Notes: generated from the sequence alone by a model not told the origin. A DNA stretch of 64,000 bases from Sciurus carolinensis (GCF_902686445.1 NC_062219.1:42993056-43057055), one strand, 5' to 3'; positions 36,102-48,299 are shown, counted from the first letter of the stretch. Made by a program: numbers and translations.

Positions 36102-36116
36102 CTTGTAGTTAGTTTT
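36102..36116. repeat. Target-site duplication of composite L1, left copy
   Basis: CTTGTAGTTAGTTTT; matches 38064-38078 (CTTGCAGTTAGTTTT) at 14 of 15 positions. Confidence 0.85.
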
Positions 36117-38063
36117 ATTTTTTTTGTAAACAAATGGGATACATGTTGTTTCTCTGTTTGTACATGGAGTAAAGGCATACCATTTGTGTAATCATAAATT
36201 TACATAGGGTAATGTTGTTTGATTCATTCTGTTATTTTTCCCCTTCCCCCCACCCCTCCCACTCCTCTTTTCCCTCTGTACAGTCCTTCATTCCTCCATT
36301 CTTGCCCCTTCCCTAACCCTAACTCTAACCCTGAAACTAACCCCTCCCACCCCCCATTATGTGTCATCATCCACTTATCAGTGAGATCATTCTTCCTTTG
36401 GTTTTTTGAGATTGGCTTATCTCACTTAGCATGATATTCTACGATTTCACCCATTTGCCTACAAATACCATAATTTTATCATTCTTTATGGCTGAGTAAT
36501 ATTCCATTGTATATATATATACTACAGTTTATCCATTCATCAATTGAAGGGCATCTAGGTTGGTTCCACACTCTGGCTATTGTGAATTGAGCAGCTATGA
36601 ACATTGATGTGGCTGTATCTCTGTAGTATGCTGATTGTAAGTCCTCTGGGTATAGGCCAAGGAGTGGGATAGCTGGGTCAAATGGTGGTTCCATTCCAAG
36701 TTTTCTAAGGAATCTCCACACTGCTTTCCAAAGTGGCTGCACTAATGTGCAGTCCCACCAGCAATGTATGAGTGTACCTTTTTCCCCACATCCTCGCCAA
36801 CACCTGTTGTTGCTTGTATTCTTTTTTTTAAATTGTAAACAAATGGGATACATGTTGTTTCTCTGTTTGTATGTGGCGTAAAGGCATACCATTTGTGTAA
36901 TCATAAATTTACATAGGGTAATGTTGTTTGATTCATTGTTATTTTTCCCCTTCCCCCCACCCCTCCCACTCCTCTTTTCCCTCTGTACAGTCCTTCATTC
37001 CTCCATTCTTGCCCCCTCCCTAACCCTAACTCTAACCCTGAAACTAACCCCTCCCACCCCCCATTATGTGTCATCATCCACTTATCAGCGAGATCATTCT
37101 TCCTTTGGTTTTTTGAGATTGGCTTATCTCACTTAGCATGATATTCTACAATTTCATCCATTTGCCTGCAAATGCCATAATTTTATCATTCTTTATGGCT
37201 GAGTAATATTCCATTGTATATATATGCCACAGTTTCTTTATCCATTCATCAATTGAAGGGCATCTAGGTTGGTTTCACACTCTGGCTATTGTGAATTGAG
37301 CAGCAATGAACATTGATGTGGCTGTATCTCTGTAGTATGCTGATTTTAAGTCCTTTGGGTATAGGTCAAGGAGTGGGATAGCTGGGTCAAATGGTGGTTC
37401 CATTCCAAGTTTTCTAAGGAATCGCCATACTGCTTTCCAGAGTGGCTACACTAATTTGCAACCCCACCAGCAATGTATGAGTGTACCTTTCTCCCCACAT
37501 CCTCGCCAACACCTATTGTTGCTTGTATTCTTGATAATTGCCATTCTAATTGGGGGGAGATGGAATCTTAGGGTGGTTTTGATTTGCATTTCTCTTATTA
37601 CTAGAGATGGTGAACATTTTTCCATATGTTTGTTGACTGCTTGTAGATCTTCTTCTGTGAAGTGTCTGTTCATTTCCTTAGCCCATTTGTCAATTGGGTT
37701 ATTTGTATTCTTGGTGTTGAGTTTTTTGAATTCTTTATAGATTCTGGAGATTAGTGCTCTATCTGAAGTATGATTGGCAAAGATTTTCTCCCACTCTGTA
37801 GGCTCTTTCTTCGAATTGCTGATAGTTTCCTTTGCTGAGAGAAAGCTTTTTAGTTTGAATCTATCCCAGTTATTGATTCTTGCTTTTATTTCTTGTGCTA
37901 TGGGAGTCCTGTTGAGGAAGTCTGGTCCTAAGCCGACATGTTGAAGATCTGGACCTACTTTTTCTTCTATAATCTGCAGGGTCTCTGGTCTGATTCCGAG
38001 GTCCTTAATCCATTTTGAGTTTAGTTTCGTGCATGGTGAGAGATATGGGTTTAGTTTCATTCT
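36117..38063 (-). mobile_element. Young L1 with internal tandem duplication of its 3' end
   Basis: One 15-bp target-site duplication encloses the whole segment. It contains two consecutive copies of about 707 bp of the L1 3' end: 3'UTR plus ORF2 C-terminus, 36124-36830 and 36832-37535. The ORF2 text then continues from the second copy to 38063. The two copies differ at a few percent of sites by eye. Frames 38102-37446 (218 codons, ending in the cysteine-rich motif region) and 36904-36479 are ORF2 C-terminal pieces. Both 3'UTR copies contain a telomere-like CCCTAA run. Confidence 0.85.
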
Positions 38064-38078
38064 CTTGCAGTTAGTTTT
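38064..38078. repeat. Target-site duplication of composite L1, right copy
   Basis: CTTGCAGTTAGTTTT; partner of 36102-36116. Confidence 0.85.
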
Positions 38079-40989
38079 CTTGATGTAAATTAAGTTCTGC
38101 AAATTAAGTGCAGTTACACAATTTGGGAGGTAGAAGCCTTAGTCTTTTCTTGGCCATGAATATGATGACAAACATGGACATGGAAATGGCACATTTTATG
38201 AAATAGCATTCCATACTCTTTATCTTTAGCTTTCTGTTTCTGGAGGCAATTTCAGAGTAGATGGTGGTCTTACTTTACTATCTTAAAAATAGCCTTATGG
38301 AATTTGATGGGGATGTGTGCTGATTATAGCTTTCAGACTTAGGCTTCCTAATATTCAAATCCCTGAATTTGGCTATTGCCCTGTGCCCTCAAATTCCACA
38401 GTTCTTATGTAGCACAGAAATAGTAGTTTTATTGGAGGGTCAGTTCTGAAGTGCTCTGGGACCCTTTCATAAGAGGTAAATAAATATCTTTTTTTTCTCT
38501 CTTAATAGCAGCTTAGATTTTAACTTAAATTATTACAAGATACAAGTGAACTCTGGTATTTGAGACCAAGTCTGAAAATGCATGTTATTTTATTATTTGC
38601 TTAATGAGACAGCATATATATTATGTTCACAGAAATAAGATCTGAAATTGCTTATCTGCAATTTTTATATGAAAAGATTTCTGGTCGTGGATTGGTAATA
38701 TGACCTCAAATCAGAGTAATGTAAAGTACTTAAAAACTATGTTAAACTCTGGTCTTTAAAAATAAGGTTGTTATATCTGGTGTGTGAGAAAATTCTTCAC
38801 AATGGGTATCAAGCAACCTCATAATTGCATAAAATGCTGGGAACATAAGAATGTATCATAGACTTATTTTCAGAACAGTGAGATAATTGTCTTGCTGGCA
38901 TCGTGATAAAAGCAGGATTAGGATGGAATGTTATCTTAGAAGTGAATTCAGAAAACTGCTTTGGACAAGTTAGGTGGCATCATTAAGTGAACCCTATACA
39001 TAAGGAAAAGCAGTAATTCATATTCTTTTCTCAGACACTGAGCCAAGCACTTATATTTTGGGTAAATGGCCAAACTCTATGTCAGACTTTTGTAGGAATC
39101 TTTCATTAATAAGTCTTTGGTTTCTTAATCAAATGAGAAAACCCCTTGGGAAAAAGCAAATGCCATTCTAAAATGGGGATCACAAGGATAAAGAAGGCTT
39201 TAATTACAGACGTTGGCAGTTTATATCCTCCCCAATTTTACTTTGATTTATTACCTAGAGAGGAAGAAAAGCCGATTTCAACACTTGGAAAATTTGAAAT
39301 CGTTCCCCTATTAATTTGTGAAAGTTGGACCTGGGTAAGTTTTATGAAAATTCCAATTCAAAATTGTAGAAATGGGCAACAATATTAATAATATCCAACA
39401 ATTATTGGGTACTTCTCCCACCTTCAAGGCCTTTGATAGTATTTATATGTGACAGCTGACTGTCACACATATGATAGTATTTATGTGTGACTGACAGTCC
39501 CAGGTACCATGGCAACAGCTATTTTCTTTTTGAATTAAAACACACATAAAACATGTTTAGGTCACTGAGCCTGATAACATGGCCATATTTATTTGGAACA
39601 AAAATTATTGCCTTGGCAAAAGTCCATCATTATAAAACAGACATAAAGAAGACCATTGGTCTATGCCATGATCAGATACTCATCCTATCAGGAACACCAC
39701 TTATTAGAAATTAGAATAATCTAATTGATCCAATCAGTTTCTGGAGCAGATAGCAATCCTTTGGAAACAGACTCTGATCATCTTAGATTTGTATGCAGCA
39801 TATTTACTGTGTGTACTCTTGGGAACAATATCAAAGCAGAGTCTGGGAAACTGATAAGGAAAAATTCAACTGTACTGCTTTGCAACCAAAGTTCGGGCAA
39901 TCACACAGGAGTTCTGAAGCTGGAATGGTGCTTGAGTTGTTCCATGGATAGCTATTCAAGGATATGTAAGAACATGGATAAATAACCTTGTCTGGAAAAT
40001 ATTAAATCTGGAAAATTAAAGGCTTGGAGAGATTAAGAATTTTACTTACTTTAACCTATAACTTTCTGTGTAATTAAACTTTAAAAAATTCGGCAGTGAC
40101 AATATTCCTAATCTTTTTCTTACACTTTATTTTTGTTGCCCCAAATATAGCTTCTGTAGCTTTCTTTCAATGCTATTTATCTTGCTTTATGTTTTTCTAT
40201 GTTTCTTACTGTTTCAGGCTTTTAGGGTTGTGGGAAAAAAAAAAAAACAAGTTGGCTATTTTAAATGTTAATCTGACAGTTCTGGCTTTTAAGCAGAGGG
40301 TTGAGATAAATTCAGATAAAATTGAGATAAAAAGTGTTCTGGATTTTTTCTATAATGTTTCTTTGTACATTGTCATTTTTCTATTTTTTCTGCTCTATTC
40401 TTTCTTCTTGTTTTATCAATTGGTCTTTTTTTCCCCCTCATCATTTTGTCTTCCCAATTTTTTAAATTAAAATTCTCTATTTCTAACCTTCAAATGGTTA
40501 CATTGGAAATCTTACCATGGCTAGTGAATCAAGTTTAACATCTTAAACTCCTTTAGAAAAATATGAGGATCGCAGAACACTTCAATTTATTCCACTTTAT
40601 ATGGTTGTTTCCAGTTTTTTAGTATGATGCATTTTGAACCTTCACAAATTAGAGTATTATTTTATGGAAACCATATATTTGCCTAATGATCCCTTCCCAT
40701 TTTTTTTTTTTTGCCTTCCTTTTTACATCTCAAACACTCTTTAAAGGTTATTTTCCTTCTTCCTAAGGTATAACCTTCAGTAATTCTCAATTTGTGCAGT
40801 GTAACTCTCCCTTAGTGGGCAGCTTTCTGCAGTGTTCTTTACAGATGATATCTCATGGTCTCTCTAGAAATCCAATTGTGTCCTCCTACTTGAAGGATAA
40901 ACCTCTGATCCCTTAACTTGCTAAATATGACCCTTTCAGATGTGGACAATTTACTTTTGCAGCCTCAGGTTCTTTCTGTCTCTATTAAT
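38079..40989. other. Intergenic, mostly unique-looking
   Basis: No gene recognised. A small inverted repeat (ATATGTGACAG / CTGTCACACATAT, 39444-39472) is followed by a partial direct copy to 39503. Frames of 80-124 codons here show no family resemblance and lie outside any splice context. Some sequence could be conserved regulatory DNA upstream of TBC1D32, which cannot be judged without alignment. Confidence 0.45.
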
Positions 40990-41083
40990 TATTATTATTA
41001 TTTTTTGCGGTGCTGGGGATTGAACCCAGGGCCTTGTACTTGGAAGGCAAGCACTCTACCAACTGAGTTATCTCCCCAGCCCT
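40990..41083 (-). mobile_element. ID SINE, near-consensus
   Basis: An ATT-repeat tail, then GGTGCTGGGGATTGAACCCAG, GGAAGGCAAGCACTCTACCA and TCCCCAGCCC. It shows few differences from the other best ID copies, so it is probably young. It lies about 0.85 kb upstream of the TBC1D32 start codon. Confidence 0.9.
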
Positions 41084-41592
41084 GACTCTATTAATTAAAT
41101 ACCTGACTATCACACACACTGAAGCGCCTATACATTCCAAGTTCAATTTTTTCTCTCTTCTGTTCTCAACTTCTCTACCGGGTCAAAACCTAATTCTGGG
41201 TTTCCACAGCATCTACATGGCGTATTTCTCCAGCATGACATCGACTTTTACTTTATGGCAATCCTTAATTTCTCCTTGAGTTAAATTCTGAACTTCTTTC
41301 TATCTCCTAAACCAGGTACTTTAGCAAAGGGTAGGAGCTCAACAGGTTTTAGCCGCTGTAAAAAAAAACAGCACAGCAAGATTTCAATATCATTCCCTTT
41401 TCGACTAAACGTTTCAGGCCACTTTCAGTTTCACTCCATTAATTTTTTTGGTCACCGACCCTTTCTCTTCCTACTCTATTTCCCCCAACCTACAAAGACT
41501 AGGTTAGGGAGAAGACAGGCAGCCAACCGACCTTTCCCTACGCGCCTTTCCATTTTCAGGTAAACCTAACCAAGGAGGCCACGTCAACGACC

Positions 41593-41600
41593 TGACGTCA
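41593..41600 (+). promoter_or_regulatory. Full CRE palindrome TGACGTCA
   Basis: Perfect 8-bp CREB/ATF consensus inside the CpG island, about 330 bp upstream of the start codon. A nearby ACGTCA at 41581 adds a half-site. Confidence 0.7.
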
Positions 41601-41816
41601 CGCGCAGCGCCGGCGTCCCGCCGTCAGGCCCTCCCACGAGAGCCTGCCTGCGTGTCTTTGTTGCCGTTCGTCGGGGGAGGCAGAGTTCCGCTGGCCCTAA
41701 AGGCTAGCAACGACGACTGTCAGAGCAGGGCCAAGCACACTCCGGTCTCTGCAGAGTAAAGGTGACTTGTCCCGGACAACGCCGGGTCGAGGGACCGCCC
41801 CCACGCGTTCGCCGCG

Positions 41817-41830
41817 GTCTCCTAGGCAAC
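41817..41830 (+). promoter_or_regulatory. X-box-like RFX site
   Basis: GTCTCCTAGGCAAC fits the RFX dimer pattern: a left half-site like GTNNCC, a 2-bp spacer and a perfect right half GGCAAC. RFX factors drive many ciliary genes, and the downstream gene is a ciliary protein. It lies 103 bp upstream of the start codon. Prediction from consensus only. Confidence 0.65.
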
Positions 41831-41861
41831 GAGGCTGCGCGAGGCCACGATTGGGTGGAGG

Positions 41862-41873
41862 TGCGCGTGCGCC
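41862..41873 (+). promoter_or_regulatory. NRF1-like site TGCGCGTGCGCC
   Basis: Close to the palindromic NRF1 consensus (TGCGCATGCGCA), with changes at the centre and the last base. NRF1 sites are common in CpG-island promoters. Confidence 0.55.
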
Positions 41874-41902
41874 GTGCACGGCGTTTGCTGGGACCCCGAG
41901 TT

Positions 41903-41920
41903 ATGGGAGTGGACGTTTGA
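41903..41920 (+). other. Five-codon upstream ORF
   Basis: ATG GGA GTG GAC GTT TGA encodes MGVDV. The context is favourable (G at -3, G at +4). It ends 12 bases before the TBC1D32 start codon in a different frame. It matters only if transcription starts upstream of 41903. Confidence 0.6.
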
Positions 41921-41932
41921 TTCCTACAGAGG

Positions 41933-42084
41933 ATGGCCCACTTCTGTGAGGACGAGGCGATGCTGCAGGCGATGCTGAGGCAGTTGTTCCAGAGCGTGAA
42001 GGAGAAAATCACGGGGGCGCCCTCCCTGGAGTGTGCCGAGGAAATCCTCTTACGTCTGGAGGAAACTGATGAAAATTTCCACAA
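41933..42084 (+). CDS. TBC1D32: TBC1D32 (broad-minded) coding exon 1
   Basis: TBC1D32/BROMI is a large, mostly helical protein with a degenerate C-terminal TBC domain. It works with the CDK20 (CCRK) kinase pathway in primary-cilium structure and Hedgehog signalling. This exon encodes the first 50 residues plus two bases. It starts [18 protein letters not shown] and ends ...[13 protein letters not shown]. The start ATG has a strong context (A at -3, G at +4) and lies in a CpG island. The exon ends at a GT donor (AA|GTAAAA) in phase 2; joining to 57818 restores an Asn codon and an open frame. I identify the gene by recognising the N-terminal text, which was not checked against a database. The overlapping antisense frame (42084-41704) is a GC-content shadow. 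Confidence 0.85.
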
Positions 42085-42788
42085 GTAAAATTGCTTTTAA
42101 GTTTTTAAGTAAACAAACCATTGATCCAGAAAAGGTTTAAGATGTGGTGAAAGAGTATTCATTTGATTATAATTGTTAAAGTAGTTAATTGGAGTCCCAG
42201 TTTTTATTTGACCAGTGGCCGAATTTATCATTTCTTTTTACTGATTTTCTAAAACCTCTTCCTCCTCTATGTTTTTAATGCCACAGCCAACATATCCTAA
42301 TTCTCCATTTTTATCTCCTGAGCAACACAGTAACAATTATACATTGTCTTTATTCTTTTAAGAACAGTTCTATTTCAAGGGATTTCTGTAACTATGACCA
42401 AAAGCAGTGATCTTCAAGAGCCTTTTACTTTGCTCATCTGTTATTTCAGTGGCTTCATCTATTTAGCACTCTGAACACTGTAAGAGAATACTCAACTGAT
42501 GGAAGATTAGCTTCCTCTGTAATAGTTTAGGTTTCTAGAAAGAGGAAGGTACATATGGAAATATCTGTGGTGCATGTCAGGATTATAAATGCCATTGAAG
42601 AGATAGAGTGCTTTGCCTGTTGGAGCAATAGACAAAGTTTAACGAGAGGGGTATTTGCTATAGATCTTGAAGGACCTTTAGAAACTTAAAAACTTCTTAA
42701 GATCTTGAAGATCTTTAGAGACCTATGTTTTCCTTCATGTAATTTCCATTAAGCCTCTCAATTTAAAAATCTGCCTCCAAGTGCCTTT

Positions 42789-42958
42789 ATTATTATTATA
42801 AATATTATTATGCAGTACTGGGGATTGAACCCAGGGTCACATGCATGCTAGAAAAGGGCTCTACCACTGAGTTATATCCCCAGTTCATTTTATTTATTTA
42901 TTTTTTTGAGACAGAGTGTTGCTAAATTGTTCAAGCTGGCTCAGCCTCCCTCAGTTTT
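42789..42958 (-). mobile_element. ID-B1 composite SINE (truncated)
   Basis: A reversed ID half (AGTACTGGGGATTGAACCCAG) and the first part of a reversed B1 half (TTGAGACAGAGTGTTGCTAAA), ending early at CAGCCTCCCTCAG. Confidence 0.8.
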
Positions 42959-43104
42959 AATTGATTATCTCTTAATTTATTATGTAAACAATGGAATGGA
43001 GAAAAATTGGAACTGTCTCAAATACAGGTTGGGGTATTAATGTTTGTAAGCTAATGTAAGGATAATTTACCTCACACAAATGCAGTAAATTTTGGGTTTA
43101 TTTC

Positions 43105-43650
43105 TGGTTTTAATTCACATGCATTTGTTCCTGAGTCAGTTTTTGCTAGGATCATATTGTTGGAATTTGTTCATTTCATATAGATTTTCAAACTCACTTA
43201 CATGAAGTTTTTCACTCATATTAGGTTACCTGTTAATATTTCCAATATATGTAGTTAAGTCCCCTATTAATTCTTATTTTTCATTGGTGTCTTTCCTCTT
43301 GATTTTGTCATGCATAGTAGAGGTTTATTAATTTTATAGTCTTTTCAAAGAACCACCTTCCCCCTCCTATTATTTGTTTATTTTTTGCTTCCCCAATTTT
43401 GGCTCTTTAATGTGTTGGTTTCTTGAGAAATCTTTTTGCCTTTTATTGCAGTGAATCCTTAGCCCATTAATTTGCAGCATTTTTCTTTTTTAGTGTGAAC
43501 AATTAAGGCTACACACTTGCCTCTACATATTGCTTTAGCTGTATCAATTTAAAAGTGATTTTTCAAGTGGAAATTGAATCATTGCAGTTCCTCTCAGAAG
43601 TCTGTTGACTTTTGTAATTTACTTTTCTTCAACAGTTTGTTAGATTAAAT
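43105..43650 (-). mobile_element. Ancient L1M ORF2-region fragment
   Basis: Landmarks of reversed old-L1 ORF2 text: TTGTCATGCATAGTAGAGG, TCTTTTCAAAGAACCACC, TAAGGCTACACACTTGCCTC and GCTTTAGCTGTATCAATTT. Highly diverged, no frame left. Confidence 0.5.
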
Positions 43651-44454
43651 ACTTCCTGAATGACACAGTTAATAGTTAAGGGATTTATTTGTGGCATGCC
43701 TAAAAAGATCCAGGCAGACTGTAAATTGTAGCATGTTTGTAGTCTTAAAAGTAAAATTTATAATCTTAAAAGTAGTTTGTGGTCTTTTGAGTAAAGATAG
43801 TAAAAAATCATAATGTGTAAATGGCATGGGCCTGAGATCTGTGTCTTAGGAGGAAGAAACTCACTTATGCAGGCAAAGAACAGCGGATGATATCTTTGAG
43901 CTCTTTGTAGAATCTTACAATCTCAGAATTGGTTAGAATCTTAAAGGTCACTTATTTCAGGGGCTCGTATTTTCATTTTTCTTTTCACCAACCTAAGTGT
44001 GCTTGAACACTTAATGTTCTTGAGTCATTTATACCTTCTTGAGTCAAGGTATATCTTATTTTCAAAGTGTTTTATATGTCAAAAATTTTCTTTCCATCTC
44101 CACTATCAGAATATTGGTTTCTTAGGTCCACTTGATGTCCTGTTATTAGCAAGAAAAATAATCTTATTAAATAGGCTTATGGGGGAAACTGAATTTTCTG
44201 GGCTCTTAACATTTTTGTAATAAAATTGTTTTACAGATAATTGGGTCAGCAAATGATGTACTTTCAGGTAGTATAATGAAGTGGGAAAAATGTAGTCATT
44301 TTTTGGAGAAACTAGGGTCATTTGAGGAGACACCGGTGTAGCCCTAGCTAGGATTTGACCTAGGGGACTGTTCTCTCTGCTTTCCCTATTTTTTTTCCTA
44401 TCTTAAACTATTCACATTCTCTAAAAAATCCAAATTCTCCTCCCTTTCTTTTAA

Positions 44455-44645
44455 GAATGGCACCATAATCAGCTGGGGGCCTCTTATAAAAAACACTGAT
44501 ACTTGAGCATTATCACAAATGAATCAAAATGCCCTTGGGGTCATGGTAAGAAAGGGGAAGTAGAAGAGCCCGGACTTTGGTGTTTTAAAAAGAAAAACCT
44601 CTGGATAATTCTAATATGTAGTCAGGGTTGAGACTACTGAGAACA
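44455..44645 (-). mobile_element. MER5A-like hAT transposon fossil
   Basis: GGCACCATAATCAGCTGGGG at one end and ATGTAGTCAGGGTTGAGACTAC at the other match the ends of MER5A (hAT-Charlie MITE). The middle is degraded. Confidence 0.6.
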
Positions 44646-45627
44646 TAGTTAATTTGCACTTCACTGAGAATAATGGTGTTTTGTGTTTTGAAAAATACCT
44701 ACACACTCTAATGATTCTAATAGTCCCTAATACAGAGGATTTCTTATGTAGCCCTTTCATGTGATTCAGTTTTTGATCTGATTTGGTAGGAACGCAATCG
44801 TGTTTATTGAATTGTGCTTTATTCTTTGTTTTACAGGTGAATTTGTCAGCAACTTTTTAATTAGTGAACTTTTTAGGCTTAAGTGATAACTTAAAAAAAC
44901 CCCTTTTCTTAAATGACATATCCGTGTATCTGTGTAGAGAAATTATCAAGGACTATATGTGTGTTTCTAGAAACTATTGTGAGTTAGAAGCTTACTGTTT
45001 TGCCTATAAAGTTGTAGGAGATGTGAAGTACTCATTCTTTCTGTGACATAGTCTTAGGTATTCTGATTACATATAAGCTTGAGTTTGTCATTTAATTCTG
45101 TGATTTTGAAATGCAATATGTTATAAGCATTCCCAATATCAGTGTTATAATTCATAACTTACAGTAATAAAACACCTTTTTAAAAGCATCAATGATAATT
45201 TCTTATAGAAGTTTGAAATATATCTCGCTTATTTAAATAGCTAGAAGGGTGATTCATGAAACAAACTGTACTTATTAGATGTTTTATGATCTTATGTTTA
45301 ATAGTGAGCTCCTACATAATTTAATATCCACCTTCCAAACATGTCAGAAATTCATCATGGAAAAATAATCATTAGATTTTCTTGGAAAACCTATGTTAAT
45401 AAGGCTGGAGAAGAATGGAAAAAAATGTTATTTTACTCAACTTGATAATTTTTTCTTAGATAAATATGAAATATAAATATAAATATTAATCAGTAAAGAA
45501 AATGAATAGGTATATTGCCGTGCATGTTAATTGAGCTTTTTCTGTTTTGTGACATCCATATAACTTTCCTTATTTTTCCTTATTAGCAATAAAACTGTCC
45601 TCCTACGTTTAAGTGTCCTGTTTGAGT

Positions 45628-45700
45628 ATTTTTTTTTTGTTTTTTTTTTTTGTACTGTGAATTGGACTCAGACCTCATGCTACTCCCAGATCTGGAACAA
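45628..45700 (-). mobile_element. ID SINE fragment
   Basis: T-runs, then TGTACTGTGAATTGGACTCAG; only the tail and first part of a reversed ID are recognisable. Confidence 0.45.
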
Positions 45701-48299
45701 TATTTCGAAAAGCGTGTTTTGCACTGATTTAGCAATAGTGTTATTGAAATCCCATTTTTATCTTTTTCTTGTTAAATTACTTTTAAAGTAACAAGGTTAA
45801 TAAAATATGTAGTATATTGGGTGAGAAAAATGTCAAGGTGTAAGTAAAGTCTATGTAGTAAGCAATTGTTTTCACATTAGACTTGTCATCACCACTTAAG
45901 TACTATGACTATAGTTTAGCAAGATCGTATGTTTTACCTAAGTTTGCAAGATTGTTATAAGTTTTGGAACTTAAATTTGAGGTAAATTTGATTCAGAGAT
46001 TTTTAGAAGCAAAATAATATACTTGTTATTATAATAAATATAATAATAAGTTTATTCATTGTTTAGATTTCATCCTTTAGGAAACTATAGTAAACCCAGA
46101 TATTAGAAAAATTTAGAAAGAGCAATGAACATGAATAGACTTCCATTAAAACAGATAAGTGGAGTGGTATTTATTTTAATCCATGACAAAGCTTCATTAT
46201 TCCTACAGTATTATAGTCCTGTGCTTTTTAGCACAATTAGATTATGTTATGTGTGAAAATATTAACACAGAAAAGTCTGAAAGAAAAGGGGCTGAATTGT
46301 AGCAAAGTTTATGTAAATTAAACCTAGTAAGGATATTATAAAGTATTTTACTACATGTGATGTAGATCTTTTATATTTCCTAAACAGGACATTTAAACAT
46401 AGAGGAGATGGACCAGTATCTTTAGTGGTCAGGGTTTAGTAATGCTTTGTGAGAGAGGGTATTGGAAGGTCAAACTGGCATGTTTCAGGCCATATTCAGT
46501 CAGTGGATGTATTTTTATTTTGGCTAGCTTAAAAAGGAAGAATAAAAGCAATATTTAGAAATCAGAACAAAACAACCAGTTTTTATGACTTTTTAAAAAA
46601 CATTGAAAAATTAGCAATTGACTTATTTTTCAAGACAAGTGACTGGAGCTATGTCGAAGCTTTCACTTGAATTGTACCGTGTCCTCTTTGGTTCATCATG
46701 GTCTCTGTTCTTTTTCTTATACATGGCTTGTTTTTCTTTACCTGTTTTCTTTCTGTAACATCTGTTTCCAACCCCTGGAATAAGTATAGGAATCTTTTGA
46801 AAGTCTCTTTCAGTCATCCAGGGCTTTATTTTCATACAAAATAAGTAGAATATGTTTCTGCCTCCAGAATAATTTCTTAAGATGATGCAGTGGGAATATT
46901 TAATTTAAAAATCTGTAGTTACCTTTAATTTTTTGGATTAGATGTAGACTTTATAAGAGCAAATAGATAGCACTGATACTAACAGTACAGGCCACATAGC
47001 ACCTAATTTTTTAGAACTATTTCTTTCAATCTCATTCTCTCAATGGTATTCTATCTTGGTCATCATCATAGAACAACAGGACTTCTTGGATCTTGTGGGA
47101 TACTACTGTGAATTTGGACAATAAAAAAACCAACACAAGATAAGTTGTTGGTTGAGAATTTGAAATCTTGGGTTCCTCTTACCCAAAGAATAGAATGACC
47201 CACTTGAACTGTCTCTCTTCATGAATTTAGGATTGAAGTCTTCAGAGTTTTTCTGTGATTGATGTCAGTAAAGCATTCATAAAGGCCTGGGTAGACTAGA
47301 CTAGCCGTCCTTGTATGATAAAGGGCCTTACATCCCTGGAATTTCTTTTTCCTTAGAAGATTCTTTGAGATGTCTTCTGGGAAATATTGTTGTGGTCATT
47401 GGTAAAAACAATATTAGAAAAAAACATTTGGTTATTCAAGTTCTCAAAGAGTAGATGAAAATATTTGCAGTGTATTTGCTTTTTACATATAATGTTTAGT
47501 GGTGATTTATTTTTGATGTGTCTTATTTTAGAGTGATATTTTAACTTTATTATTAAATTAAATATTAATTATTAAATATTAATTATTAATTTTATTAATG
47601 GTCTTGTTATATGTATTTCTGACTTCAGTTATAAGGATATCATTTGTATTGAGCTGTATAACAAAGTACACAGAAATTATTTTTCTCAGTTAAATATTTC
47701 TCCTAATTGCTTGATTTTTGTCACAGAGATGGGGCTTATAAAACTAAGGAATAAGAATAATTCTGCCTTTCCATAGATGTGTAGAGTTAATTTTTAGAGA
47801 GGCTCTTTCTTCACTTTGAGAGACATAACTCAGGTTAGTTCCACCTTTGACTTGCTGCTGAATCTCAGAGGTGTAGAAAAAAACTGGTGTGTTGATTGAT
47901 TAACTTTGGGCAGAAGAGTGTCAAGATAGTTGCTAGGGGCCTCTGTTCTTCTACTTACTTTCACATTTACCTTTCCTTTTCCCAGTAGTAAGAAGGGGGT
48001 CACAGTGGTTGGGCTGAAAGGATTATGTATTCTAGAATTTTTTAAAATCATTTTTAATAACATTTTAAAGAGAATGATATTTTTATGATATTGAAATGTC
48101 AAATATTCTGATCGTTGTTTCAGAGTTCCTGTTATGAAAGGGTGGTTGTGGTGAACATACACCTTTTTTTTGCTTTTCAGATCTCATGATGCACATCTGC
48201 TAACTCTATGTCAGAACCAGCTGTGGTTTTGTGGAGGAAGTATAGGAACTGTCAAATGTTGCAAAATTTAGAAATGTATTCTCTTGAAAGATGTATTTT

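Larger units (their letters stand above)
41500..42080 (+). promoter_or_regulatory. TBC1D32: CpG island and TATA-less promoter of TBC1D32
   Basis: CpG dinucleotides, nearly absent elsewhere in the window, are dense from about 41540 to 42060. There is no TATA box at a useful distance. The segment holds a CRE palindrome, an X-box-like RFX site, an NRF1-like site, an inverted CCAAT (41850-41854) and a GC-box-like CCGCCCCC (41795-41802). Further RFX half-sites occur as GTTGCC (41660-41665) and TAGCAAC (41705-41711). Such promoters usually start at several nearby positions; no transcription start can be fixed from sequence alone. Confidence 0.8.

Noticed and set aside
40096..40470. 124-codon Phe/Leu-rich frame resembling a membrane protein
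   Set aside because: T-rich sequence automatically yields Phe/Leu/Ser codons. No start context, splice signals or known family.
41704..42084. 126-codon open frame antisense to TBC1D32 exon 1 and promoter
   Set aside because: Arg/Ser/Pro-rich translation caused by the CpG island. It overlaps a clearly coding exon on the other strand and has no family resemblance.
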